Positions 36,968 to 44,797 of a stretch of DNA of 57,941 nt are shown here, one piece after another. The translations under genes were made by a program, and so were the position numbers. A model generated the notes under the pieces. That model was not told where the DNA came from. It saw nothing but the letters and a program-made list of their open reading frames with translations, and ran no database searches. Each line of letters begins with the position of its first letter. Within the stretch, counting starts at the first letter, position 1. This DNA comes from Bifidobacterium breve (GTDB lineage: Bacteria; Actinomycetota; Acidimicrobiia; Acidimicrobiales; Acidimicrobilacustridaceae): contig CAMAQM010000002.1 of NCBI GenBank assembly GCA_945860545.1, positions 1 to 57,941 of the forward strand, in the 5' to 3' direction.

Positions 36968-37558
36968 TCAGCGGTCGCGAAGGCCCTTGCCCGTCAGGAT
37001 GCGAGGAACGCATGCCTCGATCCGCCGTTGGCGCGTCGTTGGTTGGTTCGCCCCAGTGATGTAGAGGTTGTACTCCCGCTGCCGTCCGGGAGTCAGGGCG
37101 GCGAACGCGGTGGCGAGGGCGTCATCAGCGTCGAGACTCGACCGGAGTTCAGCGGCGAGTTCGAGCGGGTTCGCCGCGGGGACTTGTCGGCCCGAGCGCT
37201 CAACTTCGATGGCTTGGGCCACCAGGGCCGTGATCGTCTTGCTCTGCGTCGTGACATCGTTGACTGAGGTGAACATGACACGTCTGGCCGACCTCGAGTT
37301 CGGACCTTGGTCGCGCAGCACGCCGTCGGGGTCGGTCAGGAGCGCGCCTTTGAAGAACATCAGTGCGAGAAACGACTTCATCTCTTGAAGGATGGCGATG
37401 TTCTTCCCGGCGTCGCTGTAGCAGGGCTTGTTCCATTTGAGTGACTCGTCGAGTCCGCAGTTCAAAAGCAGCGAGCGAACTGCACGCAACTCGTCCGGCC
37501 ACTGCTTCGCCTCCAGCAGGTACCTGTCGACCTCGGAACTGACGTTGAGTTTGGCCAT
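36968..37558 (-). CDS. YdeI / DUF1801-family protein
   Basis: A 196-residue protein of the YdeI group. The N-terminal DUF1801 part (about 10-120) contains LDESLKWNKPCYSDAGKNI and LALMFFKGALLTDPDGVL; the C-terminal YdeI segment has FAALTPGRQREYNLYITGA (near 150-168). The biochemical function is unknown; homologues relate to surface or bacteriocin resistance traits. The start ATG 37558 has GGAGG ten bases upstream. Codon use (more A/T at third positions) differs from neighbours, hinting at recent transfer. It is convergent with guaA. Confidence 0.8.
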   Translation of the reverse strand: MAKLNVSSEVDRYLLEAKQWPDELRAVRSLLLNCGLDESLKWNKPCYSDAGKNIAILQEMKSFLALMFFKGALLTDPDGVLRDQGPNSRSARRVMFTSVNDVTTQSKTITALVAQAIEVERSGRQVPAANPLELAAELRSSLDADDALATAFAALTPGRQREYNLYITGANQPTTRQRRIEACVPRILTGKGLRDR

Positions 37559-37580
37559 GATGGTGATGCCTCCGGTTACG

Positions 37581-38522
37581 TCAGTGGCCAGCGAGTGCCG
37601 CCACCACCGGCGCCATTTCCTCCATCGCCTCCACCGGCACGGTCACATACGAGATTCCGTACTGCTGGCGACGCTGCTCGCACATCTCGACGATCTGGCC
37701 CACCGGGCCGGCGAGAGCGTGAGGGCTTGACAGCGCTTCGTCTGCGGTGAGGCCGAATGCCGGGCCGAGCGCGGCGGCGAGCCCGATCGGGTCATCGGTC
37801 ACGGTGGCGAGCTCGACACGGACCTGGAGTTCGATGGCGGCGAACCGGTCCCCGGCGGCCTCGGCGATCCAGCGCACCTTCTCGGTGGTGGCGATCGCCG
37901 TCGCGCTCGGTCCGGACTCGGTGCCGATACGACCCGAACGCATGTCGATGTTGAGTCCGACGATGTCGGCTTCGGCGCCGGCGAGGCCGAGCATGCGTCG
38001 GCCCCCACCACCGAGGAACAACGGGGGACGCGGGGACTGCACCGGTCGGGGTGTCCCCACGAGGCCGTCGATGCGGTAGTGGTCACCGGCGAAGTGCACC
38101 GGGTCGGGCCCCATCAGCGCCTTGATGACGTGGACGGCTTCGGCGAGGCGTTCGATGCGGACACCGGCGGACTGCATCTCGAGTCCGCTCTGGGTGTAGT
38201 CCTCGGGCATCCATCCTGCGCCGATCCCGAGTTCGAGCCGACCGTCGGAAAGCAGGTCCACGGTGGCTGCTTCCTTGGCCAGCATGGCGGGGTGGTGGAG
38301 GTCGTTGCAGTACACGATCGAACCCACCCGAAGGGTCGTGGTGGCGGCCGCTGCGGCCATCATGGCCGGTGTGGTGGCGAACTGGTCACGGTGGTGCTCG
38401 GCCACCGACAACACCGAGTAGCCGAGATCTTCGGCCCGGCGGGCGGTGTCGGCCCAGGTGTCGGCGTCGGGGGCGGACGAGGCCTGGACGCCGAAACGGA
38501 ACGGGTGGTGGGGCAGGTCCAT
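37581..38522 (-). CDS. F420-dependent LLM-class oxidoreductase
   Basis: A luciferase-like (LLM) flavin/F420 oxidoreductase of 313 residues. Typical features are FGVQASSAPDADTWADTARR at the start, LGYSVLSVAEHHRDQFATTP (near 32-51), DLLSDGRLELGIGAGW and PPLFLGGGGRRML. The N-terminal pattern fits the TIGR03621-type group of actinobacteria. ATG 38522 lies eight bases after a TACGGT box (38536-38531), so I use it; the open frame upstream is shadow. The substrate is unknown. It diverges from the dienelactone hydrolase gene. Confidence 0.85.
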   Translation of the reverse strand: MDLPHHPFRFGVQASSAPDADTWADTARRAEDLGYSVLSVAEHHRDQFATTPAMMAAAAATTTLRVGSIVYCNDLHHPAMLAKEAATVDLLSDGRLELGIGAGWMPEDYTQSGLEMQSAGVRIERLAEAVHVIKALMGPDPVHFAGDHYRIDGLVGTPRPVQSPRPPLFLGGGGRRMLGLAGAEADIVGLNIDMRSGRIGTESGPSATAIATTEKVRWIAEAAGDRFAAIELQVRVELATVTDDPIGLAAALGPAFGLTADEALSSPHALAGPVGQIVEMCEQRRQQYGISYVTVPVEAMEEMAPVVAALAGH

Positions 38523-38585
38523 CGACGGCGACCGTAGCGCGGGGCCACCCCGGCGGCGGCCATGACCGGTGCGTACACTCGCCGC

Positions 38586-39389
38586 ATGGCTGCCCGCGAC
38601 CCGCTCGAGGACTTCACTGTCCGCACCTTCACCCACGACGGCAAGCAGCGGCGGGTTTTCACCGCAGGGGCCGGTCCCGCTGTGATCGTGATGGCCGAAA
38701 TGCCGGGCATCACCCCTCGGGTGGCGGACTTCGCCCGCCGGGTGGTGGGGCTCGGTTGCAGCGTGTGGATGCCTGACCTGTTCGGGGTGCCCGGTGAACC
38801 ACCCGGTGGGGTGGCCTACCTCCGATCGCTCCCTGCGGCGTGTGTGTCCCGGGACTTCGCTGCGTTCGCTGCGGGCACGACCGCACCGGTGGTGGGGTGG
38901 TTGCGGGCTCTGGCCGCTGAGGCCCACGGCGTCTGCGGTGGGCCGGGAGTTGGCGCTGTCGGCATGTGTTTCACCGGCGGGTTCGCCCTCGGCATGATGG
39001 TTGACGACCGCATGTTGGCCCCCGTGCTCAGCCAGCCGTCGCTGCCCATCGTGGTGCCGTGGCGCAAGGGCAACGCCGCCGAGGTCGGGTTGTCGCCCGC
39101 CGACCGTGCCCGGGTGGCTGAGCGGGCCACCCAGGGGGTGTGCGCTCTGGGGCTGCGGTTCACCGGTGATCCGCTCGTCCCCGCCGAACGTTTCGACGCG
39201 TTGTCGGCGTTGTTGGGCGAGTCGTTCATCGCCGTGGAGATCGATTCGTCGCCGTCGAACCCCGACGGCATCAGCCGCCGGGCGCACTCGGTACTGACCG
39301 AAGAACTCGTCGAGCAGGCCGGTCACCCGACCGACGACGCCCTCAACGAGGTCCTGGCGTTCCTCTCGCAACGCCTGCTCGCCAACTGA
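38586..39389 (+). CDS. Dienelactone hydrolase-like alpha/beta hydrolase
   Basis: A 267-residue alpha/beta hydrolase. The nucleophile elbow reads GAVGMCFTGGF with Cys128, the cysteine form typical of dienelactone hydrolases, and SVWMPDLFGVPGEP precedes it. A His near the C-terminus (RRAHSVLTEEL) can complete the triad. ATG 38586 lies six bases after TACACT (38574-38579), and this decides against the in-frame ATG 38562. The natural ester is unknown. Confidence 0.83.
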   Translation: MAARDPLEDFTVRTFTHDGKQRRVFTAGAGPAVIVMAEMPGITPRVADFARRVVGLGCSVWMPDLFGVPGEPPGGVAYLRSLPAACVSRDFAAFAAGTTAPVVGWLRALAAEAHGVCGGPGVGAVGMCFTGGFALGMMVDDRMLAPVLSQPSLPIVVPWRKGNAAEVGLSPADRARVAERATQGVCALGLRFTGDPLVPAERFDALSALLGESFIAVEIDSSPSNPDGISRRAHSVLTEELVEQAGHPTDDALNEVLAFLSQRLLAN

Positions 39390-39394
39390 ACTGG

Positions 39395-39423
39395 TTCGGG
39401 CCCTCGACGCCCACCGGTACCAT
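39395..39423 (+). promoter_or_regulatory. Promoter of the helicase gene
   Basis: TTCGGG (39395-39400), 17 bases, TACCAT (39418-39423), then eight bases to ATG 39432. The distance suggests a leaderless or nearly leaderless message. Confidence 0.55.
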
Positions 39424-39431
39424 CGGCCCCA

Positions 39432-41714
39432 ATGGACGAACTTCTTGAGGGACTGAACCCTGCCCAAACAGAGGCGGTACTCCACACCGAAGGCCCCTTG
39501 CTCATCGTGGCCGGTGCGGGGTCGGGCAAGACCCGGGTGCTCACCCACCGCATCGCCCACCTGATCCGTAGCGGCGTGTCCCCGTTCGCCATCCTGGCCA
39601 TCACCTTCACCAACAAGGCGGCCGACGAAATGCGTCACCGGGTGGCCGGCCTCGTCGGTCCGGTGGCACGCGACATGTGGGTGTCGACGTTCCACTCGGC
39701 GTGCGTGCGGATCCTTCGCCGCGAGGCGACCCACCTTGGCTACCCGTCGTCGTTCACCATCTACGACCAGGCCGACGCACAGAGGCTGTGCGGGTACGTG
39801 ATCCGCGACCTGGGTCTTGACCCCAAGAAGTTCGTCGCCCGGTCGGTGCACGCCACGATTTCGTCCCGCAAGAACGAAGGGGTCAGCGCCCGGGAACTCG
39901 CCGACGCCGCAACGCTCACCGTCGAACGCAACATTGCCGAGATCTACCGCATCTACCAGGAGCGACTCCTGGCGTCGGGGGCCATGGACTTCGACGACCT
40001 GCTTGGCAACGTGGTCCGTCTGTTCGCCGAACAGCCCGAGGTGCTCGAGCGTTACAGGAACCGCTTCGAGCACGTTCTTGTCGACGAGTACCAGGACACC
40101 AACACCGTGCAGAACGAACTGGTGCTCGCCCTGTCGGCCGGTCACCGCAACATCTGCGTGGTGGGTGACAGCGACCAGTCGATCTACCGGTTCCGTGGGG
40201 CGGACGTTCGCAACATCCTGCAGTTCGAGGAGTCGTTCCCCGACGCCACCGTGGTGATCCTCGACCAGAACTACCGGTCCACCCAGACCATCTTGGACGC
40301 CGCCAACGCCGTCATCAGTCTCAACGCCTCACGTCGGCCGAAGGAACTGTGGACCAACGAGGGGGCGGGGGAGGCCATTGTTCGGTACCGGGCCGAGGAT
40401 GAGCTCGACGAGGCCCAGTGGCTCACCATGCAGTTGTTGCACCTCCATGACGCCGGGACGTATCGCTGGGGGGACCTGGCGGTCTTCTACCGGGTGAACG
40501 CCCAGAGCCGCGTGGTGGAGGAGCAACTCAACCGCATGGGCGTCCCCTACAAGGTGATCGGCGGCACCCGGTTCTACGACCGTCGCGAGGTCCGTGACGC
40601 GCTGGCCTACCTGAAGTGCATCGTGAACCCTGCCGATGAGGTGTCGATCAAGCGTGTCCTCAACGTGCCGCGACGAGGGGTGGGGGAGTCGTCGGTGGGA
40701 CGCCTCGACGCCTGGGCCACCGCCAACGGTGTGACGTTCGCCGGCGCGTTGCGCAACGCAGCGGAGGCGGGGGTGACCGGCAAGGCGCTCAAGGGCATCA
40801 GCAACTTCCTGGCGCTCGTCGACGGTTGTGCCGACCTGCTCACCGACGGACCCGGCCCGGTGCTCGCTGCGGTGCTGGACCGTTCGGGGTACATCGCCGA
40901 GCTGGAGGCCGAACACTCCGTCGAGGCCGATGGACGTATCGAGAACCTGGCTGAACTCGTCGGAGCGGCCAACGAAGTCGGCAACGTGGCCGAATTCCTC
41001 GAGCAGGTGTCTCTCGTGGCCGACGTCGACGCCCTCGACCCCGACGACACCTCGAGCGTGGTGCTCATGACCCTCCACTCAGCCAAAGGCCTCGAGTTCC
41101 CGGTCGTGTTCATGGTGGGCCTTGAAGAAGGGGTGTTCCCCCACCAGCGGGCCTTCGACGCTCCCGAGGAACTCGAGGAGGAGCGTCGCCTCGCCTACGT
41201 CGGCATCACCCGTGCCCGTCAACGGCTCCACGTGTCCCACGCCTGGTCGCGCACCCTCCACGGCGGCACGCAGTACAACCCGCCGAGCCGGTTCCTCGAC
41301 GAGATCCCCGCCGAACTCGTGACCGAGGTCGCCACCCGCTCGGGCCGGGTCGGGGGTGGCAGCCGACGGTTCGCCGGCTCGTCAGGGCCGGGGCAGGACC
41401 GCCGCAGAGCGGAGCAGCCACGTCGCCCCACGGTGAGTTCGTTCGACCCCGACGAGGACGTCAGTTACGGCCACCGTGACCGGCTCGCCACCGGCCACAT
41501 CGGTCCGGGCGGCACCGGTCCGTCCGCCACGCCGCCCCCCACGCTCGACGCCGGGGACCTCAGTGTCGGTGATCGGGTGCACCACCTTGTGTTCGGCGAC
41601 GGCCGGGTCGTGGGGCTCGAGGGGGAGGGAAGCCGCGCCGAGGTGGTGGTGCGTTTCGACGGTGCCGGTGAGCGGCGCCTGCTGCTGTCGTTCGCCCCGC
41701 TGGAGCGTCGCTGA
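39432..41714 (+). CDS. pcrA: UvrD/PcrA-type DNA helicase
   Basis: A 3'-5' superfamily 1 helicase for DNA repair. The 760 residues contain the Q-motif LLEGLNPAQTEAV, Walker A GAGSGKTRVLTHRIAHLI (near 31-48), motif II LVDEYQDTNTVQ (near 215-226), motif III DSDQSIYRFRGAD and motif V-VI HSAKGLEFPVVFMVGLEEG plus YVGITRARQRL. The end (near 710-760) has the DGRVVGLEGEGSRAEVVVRF domain of PcrA. ATG 39432 follows a good promoter. The gene is monocistronic; the next one is convergent. Confidence 0.95.
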   Translation: MDELLEGLNPAQTEAVLHTEGPLLIVAGAGSGKTRVLTHRIAHLIRSGVSPFAILAITFTNKAADEMRHRVAGLVGPVARDMWVSTFHSACVRILRREATHLGYPSSFTIYDQADAQRLCGYVIRDLGLDPKKFVARSVHATISSRKNEGVSARELADAATLTVERNIAEIYRIYQERLLASGAMDFDDLLGNVVRLFAEQPEVLERYRNRFEHVLVDEYQDTNTVQNELVLALSAGHRNICVVGDSDQSIYRFRGADVRNILQFEESFPDATVVILDQNYRSTQTILDAANAVISLNASRRPKELWTNEGAGEAIVRYRAEDELDEAQWLTMQLLHLHDAGTYRWGDLAVFYRVNAQSRVVEEQLNRMGVPYKVIGGTRFYDRREVRDALAYLKCIVNPADEVSIKRVLNVPRRGVGESSVGRLDAWATANGVTFAGALRNAAEAGVTGKALKGISNFLALVDGCADLLTDGPGPVLAAVLDRSGYIAELEAEHSVEADGRIENLAELVGAANEVGNVAEFLEQVSLVADVDALDPDDTSSVVLMTLHSAKGLEFPVVFMVGLEEGVFPHQRAFDAPEELEEERRLAYVGITRARQRLHVSHAWSRTLHGGTQYNPPSRFLDEIPAELVTEVATRSGRVGGGSRRFAGSSGPGQDRRRAEQPRRPTVSSFDPDEDVSYGHRDRLATGHIGPGGTGPSATPPPTLDAGDLSVGDRVHHLVFGDGRVVGLEGEGSRAEVVVRFDGAGERRLLLSFAPLERR

Positions 41715-41738
41715 ACCCCCGAGAACCGAACCGGTCCC

Positions 41739-42245
41739 TCAGCCGCCGGAGCGGATGATGGTGGTGGTGGGTTCGGGGCGCATCACCAAGTCGACCACCA
41801 CCTTGCCCTCGTCGTCGACGCTCACCTCATACGCCCGCAATCCCGTGCCCGAGGCGTCGACCGTGCTGTTGTCGCACGGGTCGGTGAACGCACCGTCGGC
41901 CCAGGTGAGCGTGCATTCCCGACCGGTTCCGCCACGTCGGGCGTCGAACACCAGCCACCCTGCGTTCGGGTCGGTCCCGGTGTGCTGGAGGTAGACGTCC
42001 CGGTCGCCGCTGGCCACGTCGGCGAGGAGCAGAGGGCCGTCGTTGGCGATCGCTTCGGCGAGGTCGGTGGCGTTGCCGGCCACGAACACGTCGTCCCCGA
42101 GGCGGACCTCGATGCGGTTCTGTTCGGTCAGGGACGGGATGGCGAGCACGAACAGTGCGAGGACCAGCGCAATGCCGATCACGAGGCCGAGTACCCCGAT
42201 GACGAGGGATCGTGGGGAACGGGTTCGGGACGGTCGCACCGGCAT
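41739..42245 (-). CDS. Membrane-anchored protein with Rieske-like C-terminal region
   Basis: A 168-residue protein with a basic start and a single hydrophobic segment (LVIGVLGLVIGIALVLALFV) near residues 13-35, then an outer soluble domain. The region near 105-155 (ECTLTWADGAFTDPCDNSTV and AYEVSVDDEGKVVVDLVM) looks like a Rieske fold, but the Cys-x-His pairs for the cluster are absent; only two Cys remain, which could be a disulfide. ATG 42245 lies six bases after TATCAT (42257-42252). The resemblance is by eye and tentative. Confidence 0.6.
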   Translation of the reverse strand: MPVRPSRTRSPRSLVIGVLGLVIGIALVLALFVLAIPSLTEQNRIEVRLGDDVFVAGNATDLAEAIANDGPLLLADVASGDRDVYLQHTGTDPNAGWLVFDARRGGTGRECTLTWADGAFTDPCDNSTVDASGTGLRAYEVSVDDEGKVVVDLVMRPEPTTTIIRSGG

Positions 42246-42349
42246 GGAGAGATGATACGGAGCCAACCCGGTCGCCGGCACGCCGGGGCATGGCCGGTGG
42301 TGGGCGGGGTGCCCCTCGGGCCTCCCGGGGGGACCGTAGGCTTTCGGAC

Positions 42350-42700
42350 ATGGAAGCTGTGCGGCGTGCCGTGCTGGCCGAAACCGGGATCCCCGGGGCC
42401 GATCAGGTGGTGCGGGCAGCGTCGAGACTGCTGCGGGACGGCGGTGTCGAAGTGGTGCAGCTCGGTGTGGTGGGACCCGCCGCCCTCGCTGAGGTGGCGT
42501 TGCAGGAGGACGCCGCGGCGGTGGGTCTGCCGGTGGGAGAGGGGCACGAGGCGTTGGCTGAGGTCGCGGCGGAGCTGGCGTCGCGAGGTCTCACCGACGT
42601 TGCGGTGGTGGCGTTGGGGGACGCCACCACGACCGGCTGGGAGACGGATCTCCCCGGTCGACTCGGCCCCGTGTTGGGCGGTCCGGACCCTTCCGACTGA
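42350..42700 (+). CDS. Stand-alone protein resembling a B12-binding domain
   Basis: A 116-residue protein. Its core, GVEVVQLGVVGPAALAEVAL and GLTDVAVVALGDATTT, follows the alpha/beta pattern of the cobalamin-binding domain of methylmalonyl-CoA mutase, including the GEGHEALAEVAAEL helix. The DxHxxG motif that binds cobalamin is missing, so it probably does not bind B12 in the usual way. ATG 42350 is seven bases after TAGGCT (42337-42342). It lies next to sucC, which fits a link to succinyl-CoA. This family call is tentative. Confidence 0.5.
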   Translation: MEAVRRAVLAETGIPGADQVVRAASRLLRDGGVEVVQLGVVGPAALAEVALQEDAAAVGLPVGEGHEALAEVAAELASRGLTDVAVVALGDATTTGWETDLPGRLGPVLGGPDPSD

Positions 42701-42716
42701 GGTCGCCGGGCGCCAG

Positions 42717-42746
42717 TTGGGGCGGGCTGTGGGCCGGTTGTAGGGT
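42717..42746 (+). promoter_or_regulatory. Promoter of sucC-sucD
   Basis: TTGGGG (42717-42722), 18 bases, TAGGGT (42741-42746), then six bases to GTG 42753. This is one of the clearest leaderless promoters in the window. Confidence 0.68.
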
Positions 42747-42752
42747 CTCGGC

Positions 42753-43901
42753 GTGGACCTCCTCGAATATCAAGGCAAAGAGTTCTTCGCATCGTTCGGC
42801 ATCCCCACATCTGAGGGCACCGCCGTCACCGACGTGGACGCTGCGGTGGTCGCAGCTGATGCGGTTGGGTACCCGGTGGTGGTCAAGGCTCAGGTGCATG
42901 TCGGCGGTCGTGGCAAGGCCGGTGGTGTGAAGCTGGCCAACGACGCCGACGAGGTGCGTCTGCACGCCGGCAACATTCTCGGACTCGACATCAAGGGGCA
43001 CATCGTGCGCACCGTGTGGGTCGAGCATGCCTCCGACATCGCCACCGAGTACTACGCCAGCTTCACGCTCGACCGCTCGGCCAAAAAACACCTCGGGATG
43101 CTGTCGGCCCAGGGCGGTGTCGAGATCGAGGCGGTAGCCGAGTCGGACCCCGACGCCATCGCCAAGATCTGGATCGATCCGGTCGACGGTCTCAGTGAGC
43201 AGACCTGCCGCGACTGGGTGGCAGCAGCCAAGTTGGACCCGGCGTCAGCCGACGACGTCGTGGCCTTGCTGCTCAAGCTCTACACGGCCTACACCGAGGG
43301 TGACGCCGACCTGTGTGAGGTGAACCCGCTCATCATCACCACCGCCGGCAAGGCCCATGCCCTCGACGCCAAGGTCACCCTTGACGCCAACGCCGAGTAC
43401 CGCCACGAAGGGTGGGACGTCTACGCCGCCACCCAGTTGCGCGACGAGCGTGAGGAGGCGGCCCACGCCAAGGGGCTGAACTACGTGGGTCTCGACGGTT
43501 CGGTCGGGATCATCGCCAACGGGGCCGGTTTGGCCATGAGCACCCTCGACGTCGTCAATCAGGTTGGCGGCTCGGCGGCGAACTTTCTTGACATCGGTGG
43601 CGGCGCCAACGCCGACGTGATGGCCGGTGCGCTCGAGATCATCAACCGCGACCCCCGTGTGAAGTCGATCTTCATCAACATCTTCGGTGGGATCACCCGT
43701 GGTGAAGAGGTGGCCAAGGGCATCCTCGAGGCCCTCGAGCGGGTGGAGATCACTTCACCCATCGTGATCCGTCTTGACGGCACCAACGCCACTGAGGGTC
43801 GGGCCATGCTCGAACCCCACCTGTCGGACATGTTGCAGTCGCAACCCACCATGCTCGACGCCGCCCGTCGGGCCGTCGAACTCGCCGGAGGCCGGTCATG
43901 A
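42753..43901 (+). CDS. sucC: Succinyl-CoA synthetase, beta subunit
   Basis: Forms succinate and a nucleoside triphosphate from succinyl-CoA in the TCA cycle, with SucD. The 382 residues show the ATP-grasp domain: MDLLEYQGKEFFASFG, VVVKAQVHVGGRGKAGGVK (near 43-61), LCEVNPLII (near 188-196); and the CoA-ligase part with GLDGSVGIIANGAGLAM and INIFGGITRGEEVA (near 307-320). Start is GTG 42753. It overlaps sucD by four bases. Confidence 0.96.
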   Translation: MDLLEYQGKEFFASFGIPTSEGTAVTDVDAAVVAADAVGYPVVVKAQVHVGGRGKAGGVKLANDADEVRLHAGNILGLDIKGHIVRTVWVEHASDIATEYYASFTLDRSAKKHLGMLSAQGGVEIEAVAESDPDAIAKIWIDPVDGLSEQTCRDWVAAAKLDPASADDVVALLLKLYTAYTEGDADLCEVNPLIITTAGKAHALDAKVTLDANAEYRHEGWDVYAATQLRDEREEAAHAKGLNYVGLDGSVGIIANGAGLAMSTLDVVNQVGGSAANFLDIGGGANADVMAGALEIINRDPRVKSIFINIFGGITRGEEVAKGILEALERVEITSPIVIRLDGTNATEGRAMLEPHLSDMLQSQPTMLDAARRAVELAGGRS

Positions 43902-44791
43902 GCATCTTCGTGGATGAGAACACCAAGGTCGTCTACCAGGGCCTCACCGGCAGTCAGGGCCGTTTCTACGGGCTGCGCAACCGTGACTACGGCACGCAGG
44001 TCGTCGCCGGCACCAACCCGAAGAAGGCCGGCACCGACGTGGACGGGATCCCGATCTTCGCCAGTGTCGGGGACGCCGTGGACGCCACCGGGGCCACCGC
44101 CTCGTGCATCTTCATTCCCGCCCCGGGTGTGCGTGACGCCGTGATGGAAGCCGCCGAGGGTGGCATCGAGTTCATCGTCGTCATCACCGAGGGTGTGCCT
44201 GCCCACGACGAGGCCTGGTTCTACAACAAGTTGAAGCGCGATTTCCCCGGGGTCCGCCTGTTGGGTCCGAACTGTCCCGGCATCATCTCGCCCGGGAAGT
44301 GCAACATCGGCATCACCGCCGGCGAGATCGCCAAAGAGGGCGGCCCGGTCGGCATCGTGAGCCGTTCCGGCACGCTCACCTACCAGGCCCTCTACGAACT
44401 CAAGACGCAGGGCATCGGCGTGACCACCTGTGTGGGCATCGGTGGCGACCCGGTTCCGGGTACGTCGTTCATCGATTGTCTTGAGGCGTTCGAAGCCGAT
44501 CCTGAAACCAAGGCCGTCATGATGTTCGGCGAGATCGGCGGGTCAGCCGAGGAGGAGGCCGCTGCGTTCGTGGCCTCGTCGATGACCAAACCGGTCGTGT
44601 CCTACATCGCCGGCATGACCGCTCCGCCCGGGCGGAAGATGGGTCACGCCGGGGCCATCGTCTCGGGTGGCAAGGGCACCGCAGCCGCCAAGATGGAGGC
44701 GCTCGAGGCCGCCGGGGTGAAGGTGGGTCGCAACCCCACCGAAGCCGGTGAACTGATGGTCTCGGTGGTGCGCGAACACGGCTGGGTCTGA
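43898..44791 (+). CDS. sucD: Succinyl-CoA synthetase, alpha subunit
   Basis: CoA-binding subunit carrying the phosphohistidine. The 297-residue product has [17 protein letters not shown] (near 10-26) with the CoA site, [15 protein letters not shown] (near 126-140), and the active His in [18 protein letters not shown] (near 249-266). It starts at ATG 43898 in an ATGA overlap with sucC and is typical in length. Confidence 0.97.
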   Translation: MSIFVDENTKVVYQGLTGSQGRFYGLRNRDYGTQVVAGTNPKKAGTDVDGIPIFASVGDAVDATGATASCIFIPAPGVRDAVMEAAEGGIEFIVVITEGVPAHDEAWFYNKLKRDFPGVRLLGPNCPGIISPGKCNIGITAGEIAKEGGPVGIVSRSGTLTYQALYELKTQGIGVTTCVGIGGDPVPGTSFIDCLEAFEADPETKAVMMFGEIGGSAEEEAAAFVASSMTKPVVSYIAGMTAPPGRKMGHAGAIVSGGKGTAAAKMEALEAAGVKVGRNPTEAGELMVSVVREHGWV

Positions 44792-44797
44792 CCGCCC

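Noticed and set aside
38523..40145. Upstream extension of the LLM oxidoreductase frame on the minus strand
   Set aside because: It crosses the dienelactone hydrolase and helicase genes; the real start is ATG 38522 with a -10 box before it.
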